Shown: positions 29,704 to 42,300 of the stretch, piece by piece
Layout: each line of letters opens with the position of its first letter
Numbering within the stretch: position 1 is the first letter of the stretch
Source of the DNA: a virus
IMG/VR virus record: IMGVR_UViG_3300042475_001686
Location: 53,493-117,492 of that record
Reading direction: 5' to 3' (one strand)
Length of the DNA stretch: 64,000 nucleotides
Made by a program: the position numbers and the translations under genes
The notes under the pieces: model-generated
Told to the model about the DNA's origin: nothing
Databases searched by the model: none
Seen by the model: the letters and a program-made list of their open reading frames with translations, nothing else

Positions 29704-30821
29704 TATTGCACATCCATGGCAAACCTAAATTCAATATAATTACTTGTATTTGCTGCCTTAACAATAGTTTCTGCATTTGTATTTTTTAATACAGTATAGC
29801 CAGTAAGTCCATATATTGGATTAGTGGTTGATACATTTTCAAATCTTACTGCGTCTAAGCCTACATAAAAATCTTCAGAAGGCGATCCATTTTTTATTAC
29901 GGAAGAATATATTTTAATAATACTTACATTGTTCCATGTAAAACCAGTGCTCTTATATAATTCTTGTAATTGTTTTGTAATTACATAATATCTTTGATTT
30001 GCAAAATCATAATCATCATCAGACATTACAATTTCAAATCTAGCCCATTCTCCAACACCAGCAGTATCGCTTTCTCCAAACTCTAATAATATTCTTACCT
30101 CATCTGGGACAATAGATGGATCTGGATCTTTATTGATAATACTAAATGCTAGTTTAATTTCATCGGTAGGAGCATTTTGATTAAAATCTAATGCTGTTCC
30201 TAGTAAGTGTATGTGATTTGATCCAGCATTAATAGATAGATGTTCTCCAGATAATTCTAAGTCTGAAATATCTCCTCTAAGCATAACTATATTATTATAA
30301 AACCTTGCTCTTTCATATCTTGAAATTCTGTCTGTATTAGTAAATAATCTATTGTCAGAGTTAGTCTGAAATGCTTCATAGGTTTGATTAATAACGTTAT
30401 CTTGATTAATGCCGTCCAGTGGTTCGTAAACTACTGGCAATTCTGTTGCAGATGTTTGATTATGATATTCCCAGTTTTCGTTTACAGTAAAAGCAAAAAG
30501 GGATCTGCTGTCGTATGCTCCAGCCGATGGATTGGCGCCTGCAGAATATATTCCTACTTCTGAAATTTCATATCTTTCGTCTGTAGGAAGTTCTGCTGTT
30601 AAAACAATCTTATTTACTCCGCCTTCATTAACATATCCTCTTGAAGTAATTGGTACTCTAAACATTTCAAAGTCTAAAGATTTTTTTGAGGAATAATCTC
30701 CAAAAGGCTGATTGCTTGCCAGTGGCTTTGATCCACAACCAATTGCTATATATGAGGCATAGGCGGGAGCCTGACCTATCAAATACTTGGCTAATATGCC
30801 TTTTCCTATGTTAGTAATCAT
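29703..30821 (-). CDS. Tail fibre/baseplate-like structural protein
   Basis: The 372-residue protein begins ITNIGKGILAKYLIGQAPAY then ASYIAIGCG, a conserved opening of tail appendage proteins in several actinophages. Beta-rich domains follow (RYEISEVGIYSAGAN and SLFAFTVNENWEYHN). The C-terminal half looks like a jelly-roll or carbohydrate-binding domain. It is likely part of the tail tip or fibre. The ATG has GAGGTGTAATT. Confidence 0.65.
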   Translation of the reverse strand: MITNIGKGILAKYLIGQAPAYASYIAIGCGSKPLASNQPFGDYSSKKSLDFEMFRVPITSRGYVNEGGVNKIVLTAELPTDERYEISEVGIYSAGANPSAGAYDSRSLFAFTVNENWEYHNQTSATELPVVYEPLDGINQDNVINQTYEAFQTNSDNRLFTNTDRISRYERARFYNNIVMLRGDISDLELSGEHLSINAGSNHIHLLGTALDFNQNAPTDEIKLAFSIINKDPDPSIVPDEVRILLEFGESDTAGVGEWARFEIVMSDDDYDFANQRYYVITKQLQELYKSTGFTWNNVSIIKIYSSVIKNGSPSEDFYVGLDAVRFENVSTTNPIYGLTGYTVLKNTNAETIVKAANTSNYIEFRFAMDVQ

Positions 30822-30823
30822 AA

Positions 30824-31318
30824 TTACACCTCATATATTGTATCATCTAATACAACCCCGTCAGAAATTATAGAAACTTCAACCTGCTCATCCCTAGCCA
30901 TATTTACGACATTAATAACCAGATTGCCAGTTTCTGCCTCTATATATACTATTGAGCAGTCTGGTCCAGTACCACATATAGGAACTTTGCTCGAAAAGTT
31001 AATTGGGAATTTTTTAAAATAGTTAAAATCTGTATCTTGTAGTGCTAAAATATTTTGTGGGTTATACTGAAAGTATAAGTTGGTTAAATTTTTAATAGGT
31101 TGATAAGTCACATTCTGACCATTAATAATGTCGGATCTTAATATATTTATTAATTCTTGTCCACCTATGTTTTCAAATATTAGGTCTGTCATTATTTCTA
31201 TTGGCGTTGACTCATCGTCAAATAGAATAATATCTGGTGTAGCACTTTTGACATCTGAAGTTTTTGGTTTCGGGGTTGGGCTGGATGAAGGAAGATTGGG
31301 TGTGCTACTAGTAGTCAT
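30824..31318 (-). CDS. Minor tail protein of unknown fold
   Basis: ATG at 31318 has GAGG upstream; the frame open to 31330 is not used. The 164-residue protein starts with a Ser/Thr/Pro-rich linker (MTTSSTPNLPSSSPTPKPK). A helical/strand domain and a C-terminal beta segment with CGTGPDCSIVYIEAETGNLV follow. Its position directly after the large tail-tip protein suggests a small structural component. Confidence 0.55.
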   Translation of the reverse strand: MTTSSTPNLPSSSPTPKPKTSDVKSATPDIILFDDESTPIEIMTDLIFENIGGQELINILRSDIINGQNVTYQPIKNLTNLYFQYNPQNILALQDTDFNYFKKFPINFSSKVPICGTGPDCSIVYIEAETGNLVINVVNMARDEQVEVSIISDGVVLDDTIYEV

Positions 31319-31319
31319 A

Positions 31320-34300
31320 TTAAACCTCACTCATATAAATAGTCATCTCTGGGCCATCATTGTTTTTATTGTACTCTATGTGATATACAACAAACTTAGT
31401 ATCCTCAGATGCTATTATATCAGTTCCACTATTATCTTTATATGATATGTTTACTAAGTCTCCTAATTGAATAGTTGCATTAGCAAATATTTTTACCCCG
31501 ACATTTTTTCTTGGTCTTAAAATTTTATTAATAACCCAACTCATTAATTCGTTTGCATCATCGTTAGATTGAACATAGACTGGGTCTAGTGAAAATTCTT
31601 TTTTGCCGTAGGTGAGCCTACTAGTTTTTATTTTGTCATAGTCTATTGCAGCCTTTAAAGGAGAAACTATTGTTCCATCTTTTCCAATAACTGGATCTGA
31701 GAAGTTAGCATTTTTAGCAAAATAAGAATCAACGGTAAGTTGATTGTTAGATTCTTGAGTAAAGGCTATGCCTTGTATTCTAAGATAGTTACCGCTTGTT
31801 TCGTCAAGATTGATTGAGGTATCTGTTGCATTGAATATTAAAAATTCTGCCCCGTAAGATCCTGCTTTAAAACCAGATACCGTGTAACCTTTTATTCTAT
31901 TAAAGGTAGGAGACAGTTGTGCATATATTGCTGGGTAGGCCTTATCATATTTAACTTTTAGATACGCTGCCTCTCTCATAATAGTTCCGAACTCATCAAA
32001 ATAAATATTAAATGATGGTGGTTGACCAGTATTTATTCCTGATAAGTATGTTGACTGCACCATTCCAGACATAGCATATTTTCTAAATGATTCGTTTGCA
32101 TCAATATGCTCATCGCCAAATGCTGATGCGACTGGAGTCTCTAAAGAAAAAGATGTATTTTGGCTATAGTTATTAGCAAGTGCATATACATTTTCAAACA
32201 TACACTTTGAACCACCACGCACAAATAATGCAATGTTATTGTATACTGGCAATGGTCTTGGATCATCTACAATCTTAACCAGGTTATTATTAATGTATAA
32301 ATAAAATCTTCTTACGGAGCCAATGTCCTGATACTCTACAGCAAGATCATACACAGTTGGATTTTGCTCTCCCATCATTCTTGCCTGTCCAGTAAACTTA
32401 CCATCATCAATGATAATGTTGCTTAGTCCACCCCATAACTTTATTGGAACTGCTTTTCCATTTGAATCAGTTTTAACTTTATAAAAAATTACGTTATGTA
32501 TATTGTCTACATCAGAAGAATATTCGCTTACATTTTTTTCTGTTAGTGCAACAATTTCAAAATAATATCCTACATTTGTATCTGGATTTATCATAACCGC
32601 TATTCCTCCAGACCCTCCAGAAATATTTAATTGCTGGTTTGGCTGTGTTCCAGATAATACATAATATGAAACTGCGTTAACTGGTGTTTGTTCCTTTGTG
32701 TCTCCTATTTCTACCTTTCCGATAATACGCATTCTTGTACCAAAATGCTTGTATTTATTATCCAAAGACTTGTATTGATACGAAACAAAGTCTAACGCTG
32801 GTTCTGTTTGGCTGAAAGATGGCCCAGTCATAACCAGTGCTGACGACTGAACTGATCCTGCCTGTGTTGATCTATTTGTATTATTTTCAGATTCATTTAA
32901 ATATGAATAAGATAAAAAGTTTTTAATTACTCCAGTTCTTGTATTTAGTTTTGCTTTTGCTGGATCTGGAGAACCAGGTATTGTTACAGACAAATCTTCC
33001 TCTAATATTTCTTGCTGCGTGTAAACATCTCCAGGGCGCAAACCAAATAACTTATAACTAAGCATATTAAATCCACGAACATAGGTATCATTTTTCCAAT
33101 ATGTATTTAAACCAGCATCATGGGAGACAATGTTAGTACCAAACTGACCACGACCATGTCTTGCAACGTCTCCATTTTTCATAACCGTTATACCATTAAT
33201 AACCTCGTACTTTGGTTCAGCATAAATTCTTACAAGACCAGTTGGATATATCTTTCCATTGAAGGTAAGTTTAGACATGTAATCTTGATATTCTTGATTA
33301 CTGCTAATCCATACATTTCCTATTGCCCCGACAGTTTCTGTAGTATATGAGAACTTGCCATCTGATTCTTCTCTTAAAATATTTTTTTGTGCACCTGGAA
33401 TGCTATATTGAACTGCATCAAACTTAATTATTTCTCCGTTGGCATAAAAATATCCATTATATCTTCCCAACCAATAAACAGCCTCTCCTAAATCAATTAC
33501 GTTGTTTGTTAATCTATTCCCAACCACAGATGGTGGTTGATTTGACAAATTAGAGTTAAGTGGTATTGCAGATAAGTTGTACGCAGATTGATTAGATACC
33601 TCGTTATTTATAGATCTAACATTTTGATCTCCAGTTATTTCCCATAGCAAGGCTGGCTTATATATCCAATTTTTTGCAGCAACTTCATTATCAATCATAG
33701 ACGCTTGCTTTATACTTCCATAAGATCTTTGTATGTATCTTGTGTTATAGTTAATAACTCCATCATTATAAATGTTTCTTTCTTCTGATGAAATATCTAT
33801 AATGTTTGATATTTTTTCTTGAGTACTTACATTTTCTTTAGGACCAACCTTAACTAAATCATTTGATCCGTATAAAGTAGTATCAACCTGTCTTTCATCA
33901 TTTGAAGGTAGCATATAGTTTTTACTCATCATTACAAAATTATTGTACTCATCAAAAAACATTGCGGTTTGAGTAGATATTGCTAAATCATTTAATATTT
34001 CTGCTACAGTTTTATCTGGTGGAATAAAGAAAAATGGAATCATTAATTCTTTTTCATTTTCTATTCTTTTAAATACATAATTAGAAAATCCAACTGAATC
34101 CAATAGTAATGATATGGCATAACTAAGAGAAACATTTGTTACTAACATTTCTGGTGCTTTAATTGATTCAAAATAAAAATATAAATCTCTAAGATTAATG
34201 TCAACTTTTTTATCAGAATGTGAAATTGCTGGGAACCCTTCTGAGTACATAGTTTTAATAGGAACAAAATAATCATAGCCATTTACATTAACAGTAATAT

Positions 34301-35717
34301 CATAAAACTTTATCTGTATATTGTTTGATATATAATTTTTTATAATGCTTTCTGTATTGTTTTCGTTAAATGAATTATCGTAATCAAAAATATTTAATGT
34401 ACCATTAGAGGCCAGTAGTTGACCGACTGGGAGTCCGCTTGTTCCTAAGTCTGACGCTGTCTTAGATACATTGAAGGCTACAACCTTATCTGTAATGTCT
34501 GCACTAAGTCTTGGCGATAGTTCAATTAAGTCAAAAGTAGAATTTACTTTGTTCATTGTATCAATTACTATTCTTAGTCCCTTTATAAACTCAAACTCTC
34601 TATAAATATCTCTACCGTCAGAGGTTGAAGTAAACTTAACTGGGCTAACAAAATCAGTTACAAAATTTGTAAGTCTATCTACAGTTTCTTCTTCTAAAGA
34701 CCAACCGTACTCTGGTATAAAAATTTCCCATTGATTATTAAACCAAATATGGTACTCGCCTAAATCTTGAGGATTTGGTTTAATTAAATATGCATATCCA
34801 TTAACAGATTTTTCTGGTTTAAAAGAAACATCTGAGTACTCTTCAGCCCTAACAAATACATCACGATATTTATCAGGAACCTTTAACCCGTAAGATAGTT
34901 CAACATATCCATCACTACTAATTATTGGGAAGCCACTTCTTCTTGTTGTTCCTGAGTTAAAGTTAATTATATCTACCCAATTATTTCCCTGCAAAGACTG
35001 AATCTTCCATTTTACGGGAGTAGTTTTATTAGCATCTCCGTACAAAGGATCTGAAAAAGAGCCAGAGGAGTTTGAGAACGGACCCAAGTCTACGGAGCCT
35101 ACATTTGTTTGCATTTTAATAACTATTCTATTTGCAGGAACTGGATTGTCATAAACAACAAATGGGGCAGCATCATCTATAAAATGTTGACCATTAACAA
35201 AATTATTAGCAATACCACGAAGTGTTCCTTGATCTGATCTAAACGATGTCCAGTATTTAAAGTTATCATTCTTATCAGCCATATAGTACCTTGGTCTATT
35301 TGCCATGTTAATATTTGAGTGATGTATTTTTCTTCCTGGAAAATATACTGCTTTATTAATTCCTGATCTTGGTCTAAACTTTTTAAAACAATCCTCAAGA
35401 GAATATAGCATTGATGACTTTTTATTTTCTGCTAATAGGAACCATGGCTCTTCGTTATCTTCAGGACTAATTCCACCGTCAACAACTATATCTGAATTTG
35501 TTGCTCCCGTATAAAAGTTTCCAATGTCATTAACGTCAAAAGTGTTTGGCAATAGTTTGTATTTTTCGGAATTTTCTGCAATTGGTCTATATCTATAATT
35601 TCCAATTCTAAAAATATTATTAGCAATATTCATATTCCACTCTGCTATTACTGCAGACTGTGTTCTAACAGTTGGAGATGTTTCTAAAAATAATTTTAGG
35701 TCTTTATTCTGAAACAT
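31320..35717 (-). CDS. Large tail-tip (minor tail) protein
   Basis: The start at 35717 (GAAGAGGTATA, TAATG overlap with the distal-tail gene) gives about 1465 residues, beginning MFQNKDLKLFLETSPTVRTQ. Its position after the tape measure and distal-tail gene, its length and its mixed beta composition fit a central tail-tip or Tal-like protein. The C-terminal part has a jelly-roll-like segment (GGLSNIIIDDGKFTGQARMM, FYLYINNNLVKIVDD) that may bind carbohydrate. No lytic transglycosylase motif was found. It is probably the host-recognition hub. Confidence 0.75.
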   Translation of the reverse strand: MFQNKDLKLFLETSPTVRTQSAVIAEWNMNIANNIFRIGNYRYRPIAENSEKYKLLPNTFDVNDIGNFYTGATNSDIVVDGGISPEDNEEPWFLLAENKKSSMLYSLEDCFKKFRPRSGINKAVYFPGRKIHHSNINMANRPRYYMADKNDNFKYWTSFRSDQGTLRGIANNFVNGQHFIDDAAPFVVYDNPVPANRIVIKMQTNVGSVDLGPFSNSSGSFSDPLYGDANKTTPVKWKIQSLQGNNWVDIINFNSGTTRRSGFPIISSDGYVELSYGLKVPDKYRDVFVRAEEYSDVSFKPEKSVNGYAYLIKPNPQDLGEYHIWFNNQWEIFIPEYGWSLEEETVDRLTNFVTDFVSPVKFTSTSDGRDIYREFEFIKGLRIVIDTMNKVNSTFDLIELSPRLSADITDKVVAFNVSKTASDLGTSGLPVGQLLASNGTLNIFDYDNSFNENNTESIIKNYISNNIQIKFYDITVNVNGYDYFVPIKTMYSEGFPAISHSDKKVDINLRDLYFYFESIKAPEMLVTNVSLSYAISLLLDSVGFSNYVFKRIENEKELMIPFFFIPPDKTVAEILNDLAISTQTAMFFDEYNNFVMMSKNYMLPSNDERQVDTTLYGSNDLVKVGPKENVSTQEKISNIIDISSEERNIYNDGVINYNTRYIQRSYGSIKQASMIDNEVAAKNWIYKPALLWEITGDQNVRSINNEVSNQSAYNLSAIPLNSNLSNQPPSVVGNRLTNNVIDLGEAVYWLGRYNGYFYANGEIIKFDAVQYSIPGAQKNILREESDGKFSYTTETVGAIGNVWISSNQEYQDYMSKLTFNGKIYPTGLVRIYAEPKYEVINGITVMKNGDVARHGRGQFGTNIVSHDAGLNTYWKNDTYVRGFNMLSYKLFGLRPGDVYTQQEILEEDLSVTIPGSPDPAKAKLNTRTGVIKNFLSYSYLNESENNTNRSTQAGSVQSSALVMTGPSFSQTEPALDFVSYQYKSLDNKYKHFGTRMRIIGKVEIGDTKEQTPVNAVSYYVLSGTQPNQQLNISGGSGGIAVMINPDTNVGYYFEIVALTEKNVSEYSSDVDNIHNVIFYKVKTDSNGKAVPIKLWGGLSNIIIDDGKFTGQARMMGEQNPTVYDLAVEYQDIGSVRRFYLYINNNLVKIVDDPRPLPVYNNIALFVRGGSKCMFENVYALANNYSQNTSFSLETPVASAFGDEHIDANESFRKYAMSGMVQSTYLSGINTGQPPSFNIYFDEFGTIMREAAYLKVKYDKAYPAIYAQLSPTFNRIKGYTVSGFKAGSYGAEFLIFNATDTSINLDETSGNYLRIQGIAFTQESNNQLTVDSYFAKNANFSDPVIGKDGTIVSPLKAAIDYDKIKTSRLTYGKKEFSLDPVYVQSNDDANELMSWVINKILRPRKNVGVKIFANATIQLGDLVNISYKDNSGTDIIASEDTKFVVYHIEYNKNNDGPEMTIYMSEV

Positions 35718-36358
35718 TATACCTCTTCCAAAGTAACCGAAATATTCCAAAAGTCAAAATTACTATTTCCACGTTTTACAACGTTATAACTAAAATCAGC
35801 AAAATACATTTGTACTAATTGATTATATTGTGGAAGGTGTGCATAAGCATCATTATCTTTTCCAAAATTAGAATACTTATCATAAGCAAGATAGACCCAA
35901 AATGGACCTTGGTGATTTTCATACCAATCTAAAATTTCTACACCGCCTGCGCCACCATCGCTTGTGTACTCTAAATTATTTTGTCCGCCATGCGGGGACT
36001 TACCAGTTGTAGGATTAAACTCTGGAACTGTAAAGTATGATCTTGAGGGAAGCATATCCCATGAAGTTGATAGAGTTAGTTTATCGGCAATGTGATAAGA
36101 TCTCATTCTTCCGTTAATCATTCTTTCTCTTGTTTCAATTCTTTTAATATTAAAATCTAATGGACCTCTATTATCATCAGACAATATTAAAAATTGATTA
36201 TAAACAGATTCGTCTGTTTCTGAACCTGGATCTTGGCCTACCTCTAATCCATTTGGAATATACAAACCAGAAATTAATGTGCCAGAGTTCTCAGACCATA
36301 GCATTGCCTGTGGTCTACCATATTTTTTTCTACCTGTCATGTATGATGATGTTGACAT
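35717..36358 (-). CDS. Distal-tail-like protein
   Basis: This 213-residue protein follows the tape measure gene (TAATG overlap), the usual place of Dit. It contains GLYIPNGLEVGQDPGSETDE, DWYENHQGPFWVYLAYDKYS and a beta-rich C-terminus ending FDFWNISVTLEEV. Homology to Dit by sequence is not evident; order gives the assignment. Confidence 0.6.
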   Translation of the reverse strand: MSTSSYMTGRKKYGRPQAMLWSENSGTLISGLYIPNGLEVGQDPGSETDESVYNQFLILSDDNRGPLDFNIKRIETRERMINGRMRSYHIADKLTLSTSWDMLPSRSYFTVPEFNPTTGKSPHGGQNNLEYTSDGGAGGVEILDWYENHQGPFWVYLAYDKYSNFGKDNDAYAHLPQYNQLVQMYFADFSYNVVKRGNSNFDFWNISVTLEEV

Positions 36359-39300
36359 TATATTCTGGCTCCTCTAAGTCTCTTTGAATCTACCTGCTTA
36401 ATGTGACTCATTACTGCCCGTGCAATTTCATCAGGGTTTGCATCAGACTTAACATTTACACTAATACTATAATTATACACTGAGTCTCCAACTGAGTCTC
36501 CATTGTTTATTGCCTTCATCTTATCTACACCATAATTTTCAACTGCGTAACGACTCATCACAAACTCACCTGGAGTTAGCATTGCTGGAACTATGTCTGT
36601 TCCAAGTGATAATCCGCCCTTTGCAAAATATTTAGTTGGAATTAATCCTCCAGAACTTCTAAATGCCATTCCGCCATAAGGATTAATCCAAGCCCCTGCT
36701 CTTGCTGCTCTTTCTTCCGCTTCTCTTTCTGCTGCTGCTTTTTCTGCTGCTGCTTTTGCTTCTGCTGCTGCTTTTGCGGCTGCTGCATCTGCTTCAGCCT
36801 TTAATCTTGCTTCTTCTCTTAATCTTGCTTCTGCTGCAGAATCAGTAGTAGATCCTGTATTTCCTGTATTTACAGTACCACCTTTAACCCATCCTCTATT
36901 GTCGTCCCATTCATAATCTCCAACTGGTTTAGGTGGTTTTGTCCATCCGCCTTTACCGTCTGAGATCCAGGCAGCGCCAGGTTGTTTTTGGTTATTAGTA
37001 TTAGTATTACCAGTGTTGGTATTAGTATTGCCAGTGTTAGTGCTGGAACTACTTGAACTACTAGAACTGCTTGAACTGCTAGAGCCACCAAGATCTATAG
37101 TTGTTATATATCTTGTAATGTTTTCTGTAATATTTCTTATTTCATTAATTATGGTTTCTGTTTCTACACTATCTGGAATTGCATTTATAGTTGCTAAAAT
37201 TGATGTCCATGAAGTATCTGATGCTGATGCTGCTGCTGCAGCACCTTCCATTGCTAAAGCATAGGCTTCTGCTAAACCTTCTATTGCCTCTAACTTTATA
37301 ACCATATTTTCATAATCTTCTAAAGTCATGCCAGCACTGTCATCGATGTCTTCTGCTGCATCAACTATACTTTGTAGATATTGTTCCTGTTGGAATAAAT
37401 TATCTTCTTGATCTTGATATTTCTTTACTATTTTTTCTTGTTCGGCAAGATTTGCTTTTGCTGCAGTAACTTGTGCCTGAGCAGCAGTAACTCCTTTTTC
37501 AGCCTCAAGTACAGAAGCCTTAGCAGCAGCAAGTTCGGCCTCTGCTGCTATTTTTATCTTTTCAATTGCTGCAGCACGGCCTTCTTCAATCTTAGCAATA
37601 TTTGCTTTAATAGTTTCGATTTGTTTTTCTAATTCTAGTCTTGCAGGATCATTTTCTAATTTATAAATTGCCTGACTAATCTGGAACTGTCTTTCAGAAA
37701 TTTGTTCTCTGGTCATTCCAGTTTCTGCGCCACGCAAAGAATTAAGTTCATTCTTTCTGGCTTGTTCAAGAGATGACATCTGAGCATTTGCCATTCTTTC
37801 TTGTTCTGATGCTCTCATTTCCTGTGCTGCTCTTGCTGCTGCTGCTATATCACCTTGAGATAATGCATCTGCTAAACCTAATTGCTGCTGTTGTGAGGCA
37901 GCAATATCTTGATTAATTTCGTTTACTTTTTGCAATGCTTCTAATTGTTTATCATATTTTTCATTAATTGATTCAGCCTGATAATCCATTATTGCAAGAT
38001 CATTATTTAATTTATCAGATTCCTTATTTAATTTATCAACTTCATCTTGATATTTAATCTTAATTTGTTTTTCAATTGAATCTATCTTATCTTCTTCTGC
38101 TTTTATTAGGTTGTCTATTCTCTTATTTTCATTATCAATTGCTTTTTCTAAATTATCTTGAGCGGCATCTAAACGATCTTGGGCAGCAGATAAAGCATCT
38201 TCAGCAGAAGATAAAGCATCTTGAGCAGCATTTACATTGCCTTGTAACTGACTTGCTCTTTGTTGTGCTAACCCTAATGTTTGAGCATTGGCTGCTCTTT
38301 GTTTTTGAATTGATGCAAGTGTTTGTCCTGCTCCGATTTGAGGAATTGCAAGACCAGCAGCCTTATATCTTTCTGCCACAGTAGCCATTGCTTGCTGCCC
38401 AATATTTTGTCCACCAACCTGTTTTCCAGTTTTTTTATCTGTTCTTATTGCTGTTGTAATTCCTGGTAATTCTGAAAGAGTCATATTAGAGTATGCAAGT
38501 TTTCTGGCTTTCATAACCTTTTGTGCTGCTTCAAAACCTGTTCTTGCTTGTTCTGCAGGACTTGATGTAGCAAAATCTATTGCAACTTGTAGTTTTGAAT
38601 TTGCTTTTATTGCATTAAGTCCATCTACTATTTCTTTTAATCTATCCCTAGCATCTGCAGCGCCAGACTCATAATCTTGCATTGCAGCAATTGCTGCTGA
38701 AAGTTGTTCTGGATCTTTTATAATATCTAACATTGCACCCTTTGACAATGTTATTCCTTCCTTTGACATCTTTTGGAAGAATTCTAAAACCTTTGGAACC
38801 TGTTTAATGTTTGCAGCCTGTTCTAGCGCCTGAGAGCCTTTTGAAATAAGACCATTAATTCTCTCTCTTATAACTACCTGATTGTTAAGTGCAGCATTTG
38901 TTTTTAAATCTTGCTCTGTAATTTTTCCATTTGCAATTGCAGAAGTAGTATATTCATCTTGTAAAATTCTTTCAATAGCAGTAGCACTATATCCAAGGGC
39001 AACTAACTTTCTTCTTGTTACTTCTTGCTCATTAAGAATTGCTAAAGACTTACCAGCAGCAGTATTAAACTCTCCAATAATAGCAGCATCAAAAGCCTTT
39101 GACATTGTTTTTGCATTATCAGCAAGAACAACATCTCCAACCTTTGCACCCTTTGGTAATAGTTTTTTACCCTTTGGATCAAATGGATCTACGACTCTTC
39201 CTTTATTTTTACCTCTTTTTATTTTGGTAGTCGCAGTCTTCATAAACTTGGCTTGTTCTGCTGGATCTAAATTCATTAACCAGTCAGCGAACTGCCTACT

Positions 39301-42300
39301 AGCGCCAATCTTTTCTAGTTGTTGCTGAATGCCTTGATACTTATTTGCTATTGATTGAAGGTTGCCTGATGCTAAGGCTTTGTTTAATTCTTTTATACCG
39401 CCAGAAGCGTCGATTGCAGCGTTACGAACATTTTTTAATCTTGCAAGAATAAATGCATATGGATCTTCTTTCTTACCGCCACCATCGCTAGGACCTTTAT
39501 ACTTTCCGCCATCTTTAGTATAGATTTTTCCATCTTCGCCAACATAAGTTTTTGCTGCTTCTGATGCAACTGTTGTAGCGTCACTTGCAGCAAGTTTGCT
39601 TGATTCTGCATTATATGTTAACTCTCCAACAGCCTTTGCTGCAGTTCCAGTTAAACCTTTTGTTGCTGCCTTTGCTTTTTCTGCAGCAATTTTTCTTGCC
39701 CATTCTATTTTTGCTTCTGGGCTTGCGAATATAAGATCATATACAGTTTTATATTTTGAAATTGCTTCTTTCTTTGCAACGTCTGGAAGTGCATCCCAAT
39801 CTTTCCACTGAGACATTAATGTTTGCATGCTGCTCTTATTGATTCCAGCAATACCCATTTCTGTTATTTTTGCAATTGCCTCTTTAGTTATTGGAGTTGG
39901 TACTTGCTCTATCTTGTCTAAATCATTTGCAAGTTTCTCTAATCCTTCTATACCTTGAGCCTTTATAAAGGCCTCCATGTTAATTTCTTTACCATCCATA
40001 ACTGAAAGTTGTGCAAGTGCTTTGCCTATCTTATCAAATTGTGCTGGATCTTTACTTATAACATCTGCAGACATTTGCATAGCAAGTTCTTTATTATCAA
40101 AATCAGTAAAGAATTCCATCATCTCTACAGTTTTTTGTGGGCCATGAACTTCCATGCCCATATTTAATGTGTTGTAAAGATCTCCTTCTTTGCCTTCAAA
40201 CATCTTCAAGAATGAATTAAATTGATCTGGGTTAGCAAATCCTTGTCCCATTAATACGTTTGCAACAACTTCGAGTTCTTGAGCCTGCCCCATGCTCTTG
40301 AATCCTCTACTAGCAAAATTAGTACTACCGCTTACACCTGCAAGTTTTTGTTGTACAACCTTTGTCATTCCTGGAAAATCAGTTTTGTATCTTTCTTGTA
40401 CAGATGATTTTAATGCATCAAAGTATGCATCTTCTTCAGCATCTCCACCAAAAATTGCAGCACGTGTATTTTGAATATTTTCTCTAAATGTTTTAATCTC
40501 TGATTGAATTTGATCATTAACCTTTTTATTCATTTGAGAAACATCTGTTATCATTTGAGAATCTAATTCTGCAATCTTGGACTTTAGTTCTAATTGTTTT
40601 TCAAGATTAGTTGTTTGTGCTAATTGTTTTTCTAATAACTGTATTTGCTTTTTATATTGCCATTCTGTAGCGTCTGCCTGTGCCTGTGCTAACTGTACAT
40701 TATTAACACTTAATGCTGCAAGCCTTGCTGCAGAATCTCTTCCGCCACCAGCACTTAATGCTTGTAATTCTGACTTTGTTCTTTCGCCTGCTTGTTGAAT
40801 TATTTTCATTCTAACTGCAAGAGGATCTTTTGTTAAATCTTCCCCATTGGCGCCTATAATGCTATCAAGATTGCCTAAAATATTTACTGTATATTTTCTG
40901 CTTCCTAACTTAACTCCGATTTGTTCTGCAATGCTTGCTGCTTGCTCTGGAGTCAATACTCCATCTGAAATATATGAGGCTAACTGCAAACCAAAACTTT
41001 TAGCAGCATCCCTGGAGCCAAAGTCTTCCATATTTTTAACAAAGCCTTCAGCCATCTTTTTACCAACATCTGATTGTAAAAATGTATCTCCAAACCTTGA
41101 TCCAGCACGTCTTACATCGTTATAATCATTGAATGAACCCTTAGATCTTACTTCCTGCATTGCACGTGATGCGCCAACCTTGTTTGTTATAGCGCCAATT
41201 TCTTCCATCTTTGTTGTAGTAGCAGAAACTGAATTTACATATTCCGCCTGCTTTTTTGCTGCATTTTCAAAATGTTTGTTCAATGCAAACAAACCAGTTC
41301 CGACGGCTATTGCTGCTGTAGTTACCAAACCAATAGGACCCATGCCAGCAAACATAGGAGCCATACCAGCAACCGCAGAAGCACCCATAAGCCCCATGCC
41401 CATTCCAGTATTTCCAGACATCATAGCAGCCATACCAGCCGTTCCTAGGGCCATTGAGGCACCACCAGAGAATCTTCCTACCTTCTCTTGACGCATTGCT
41501 TTAGCATTATTCTTTTCTTGTTTAGCAAGTTCTTTTGCGCTTAATTGTCTTGTCTGTCTGTTCTTTAATTCTTCTCGCTCTATTTGACTTTTTCTTCTAG
41601 CATTAGCGTTATTGACTTCTTCTTGTACCTTTATTTTTCTATATCTTCTTAAAGCGTCGTCAATTTGTTGTTTAGTATATCTATTTTGTTGCTGTAGCAA
41701 TCTTTGCTGATCTTGCATCGCCTTTGTAATACGACCTCTTGCAGCCTTACTTAATGTTGGATCTCCAGCATCTCTTCCTGTCATAACAAAGCCACGTCCA
41801 AGACGTCTTACTTGAGTTCCTGTCGCTACTCTATTTGTTGATGTTTCTGTTGCAACTCTTCTATCAGTTGACTTTCCAGTATCTGCAACTGCTCCTGCTG
41901 GCTTTGGACTAGTATTAGCAGTGGTAAGTTTTGTTATTGCTCCTGTTTTAGTATCAACCATGTATTCTTTATTAGGATTTACTAAAACATTTGTTCCTTT
42001 TGTAGCCCCGCTTGCCAAATTAAATTGTGGTCTCCATTGATTGTAGTATCCTGTACCAAGTCTTCCATCAATTAATTCTGCTACTGCTCTAGACTGTCTT
42101 ACTTCTCCTAGTTTAGGAAATGCCTTTGGCTTAGTTGTTTGGCTCTTTAGAAAATCTTCAGAAATAATATCAAGTTGTGCTGCTGCTCTAACTAACTTAA
42201 CTTCAGATGTGTTGGTCGGATGATTTTGACCAGACATATAGGTTGCTGAGTTTCTAAATTCTTTAATTTGATCTGGAGTTAATCTTAAAGCATTATTGTT

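Noticed and set aside
36990-37090. Poly-Ser and Asn-Thr-Gly tract as a possible repeat element
   Set aside because: It encodes a low-complexity linker of the tape measure and shows no mobile-element features.
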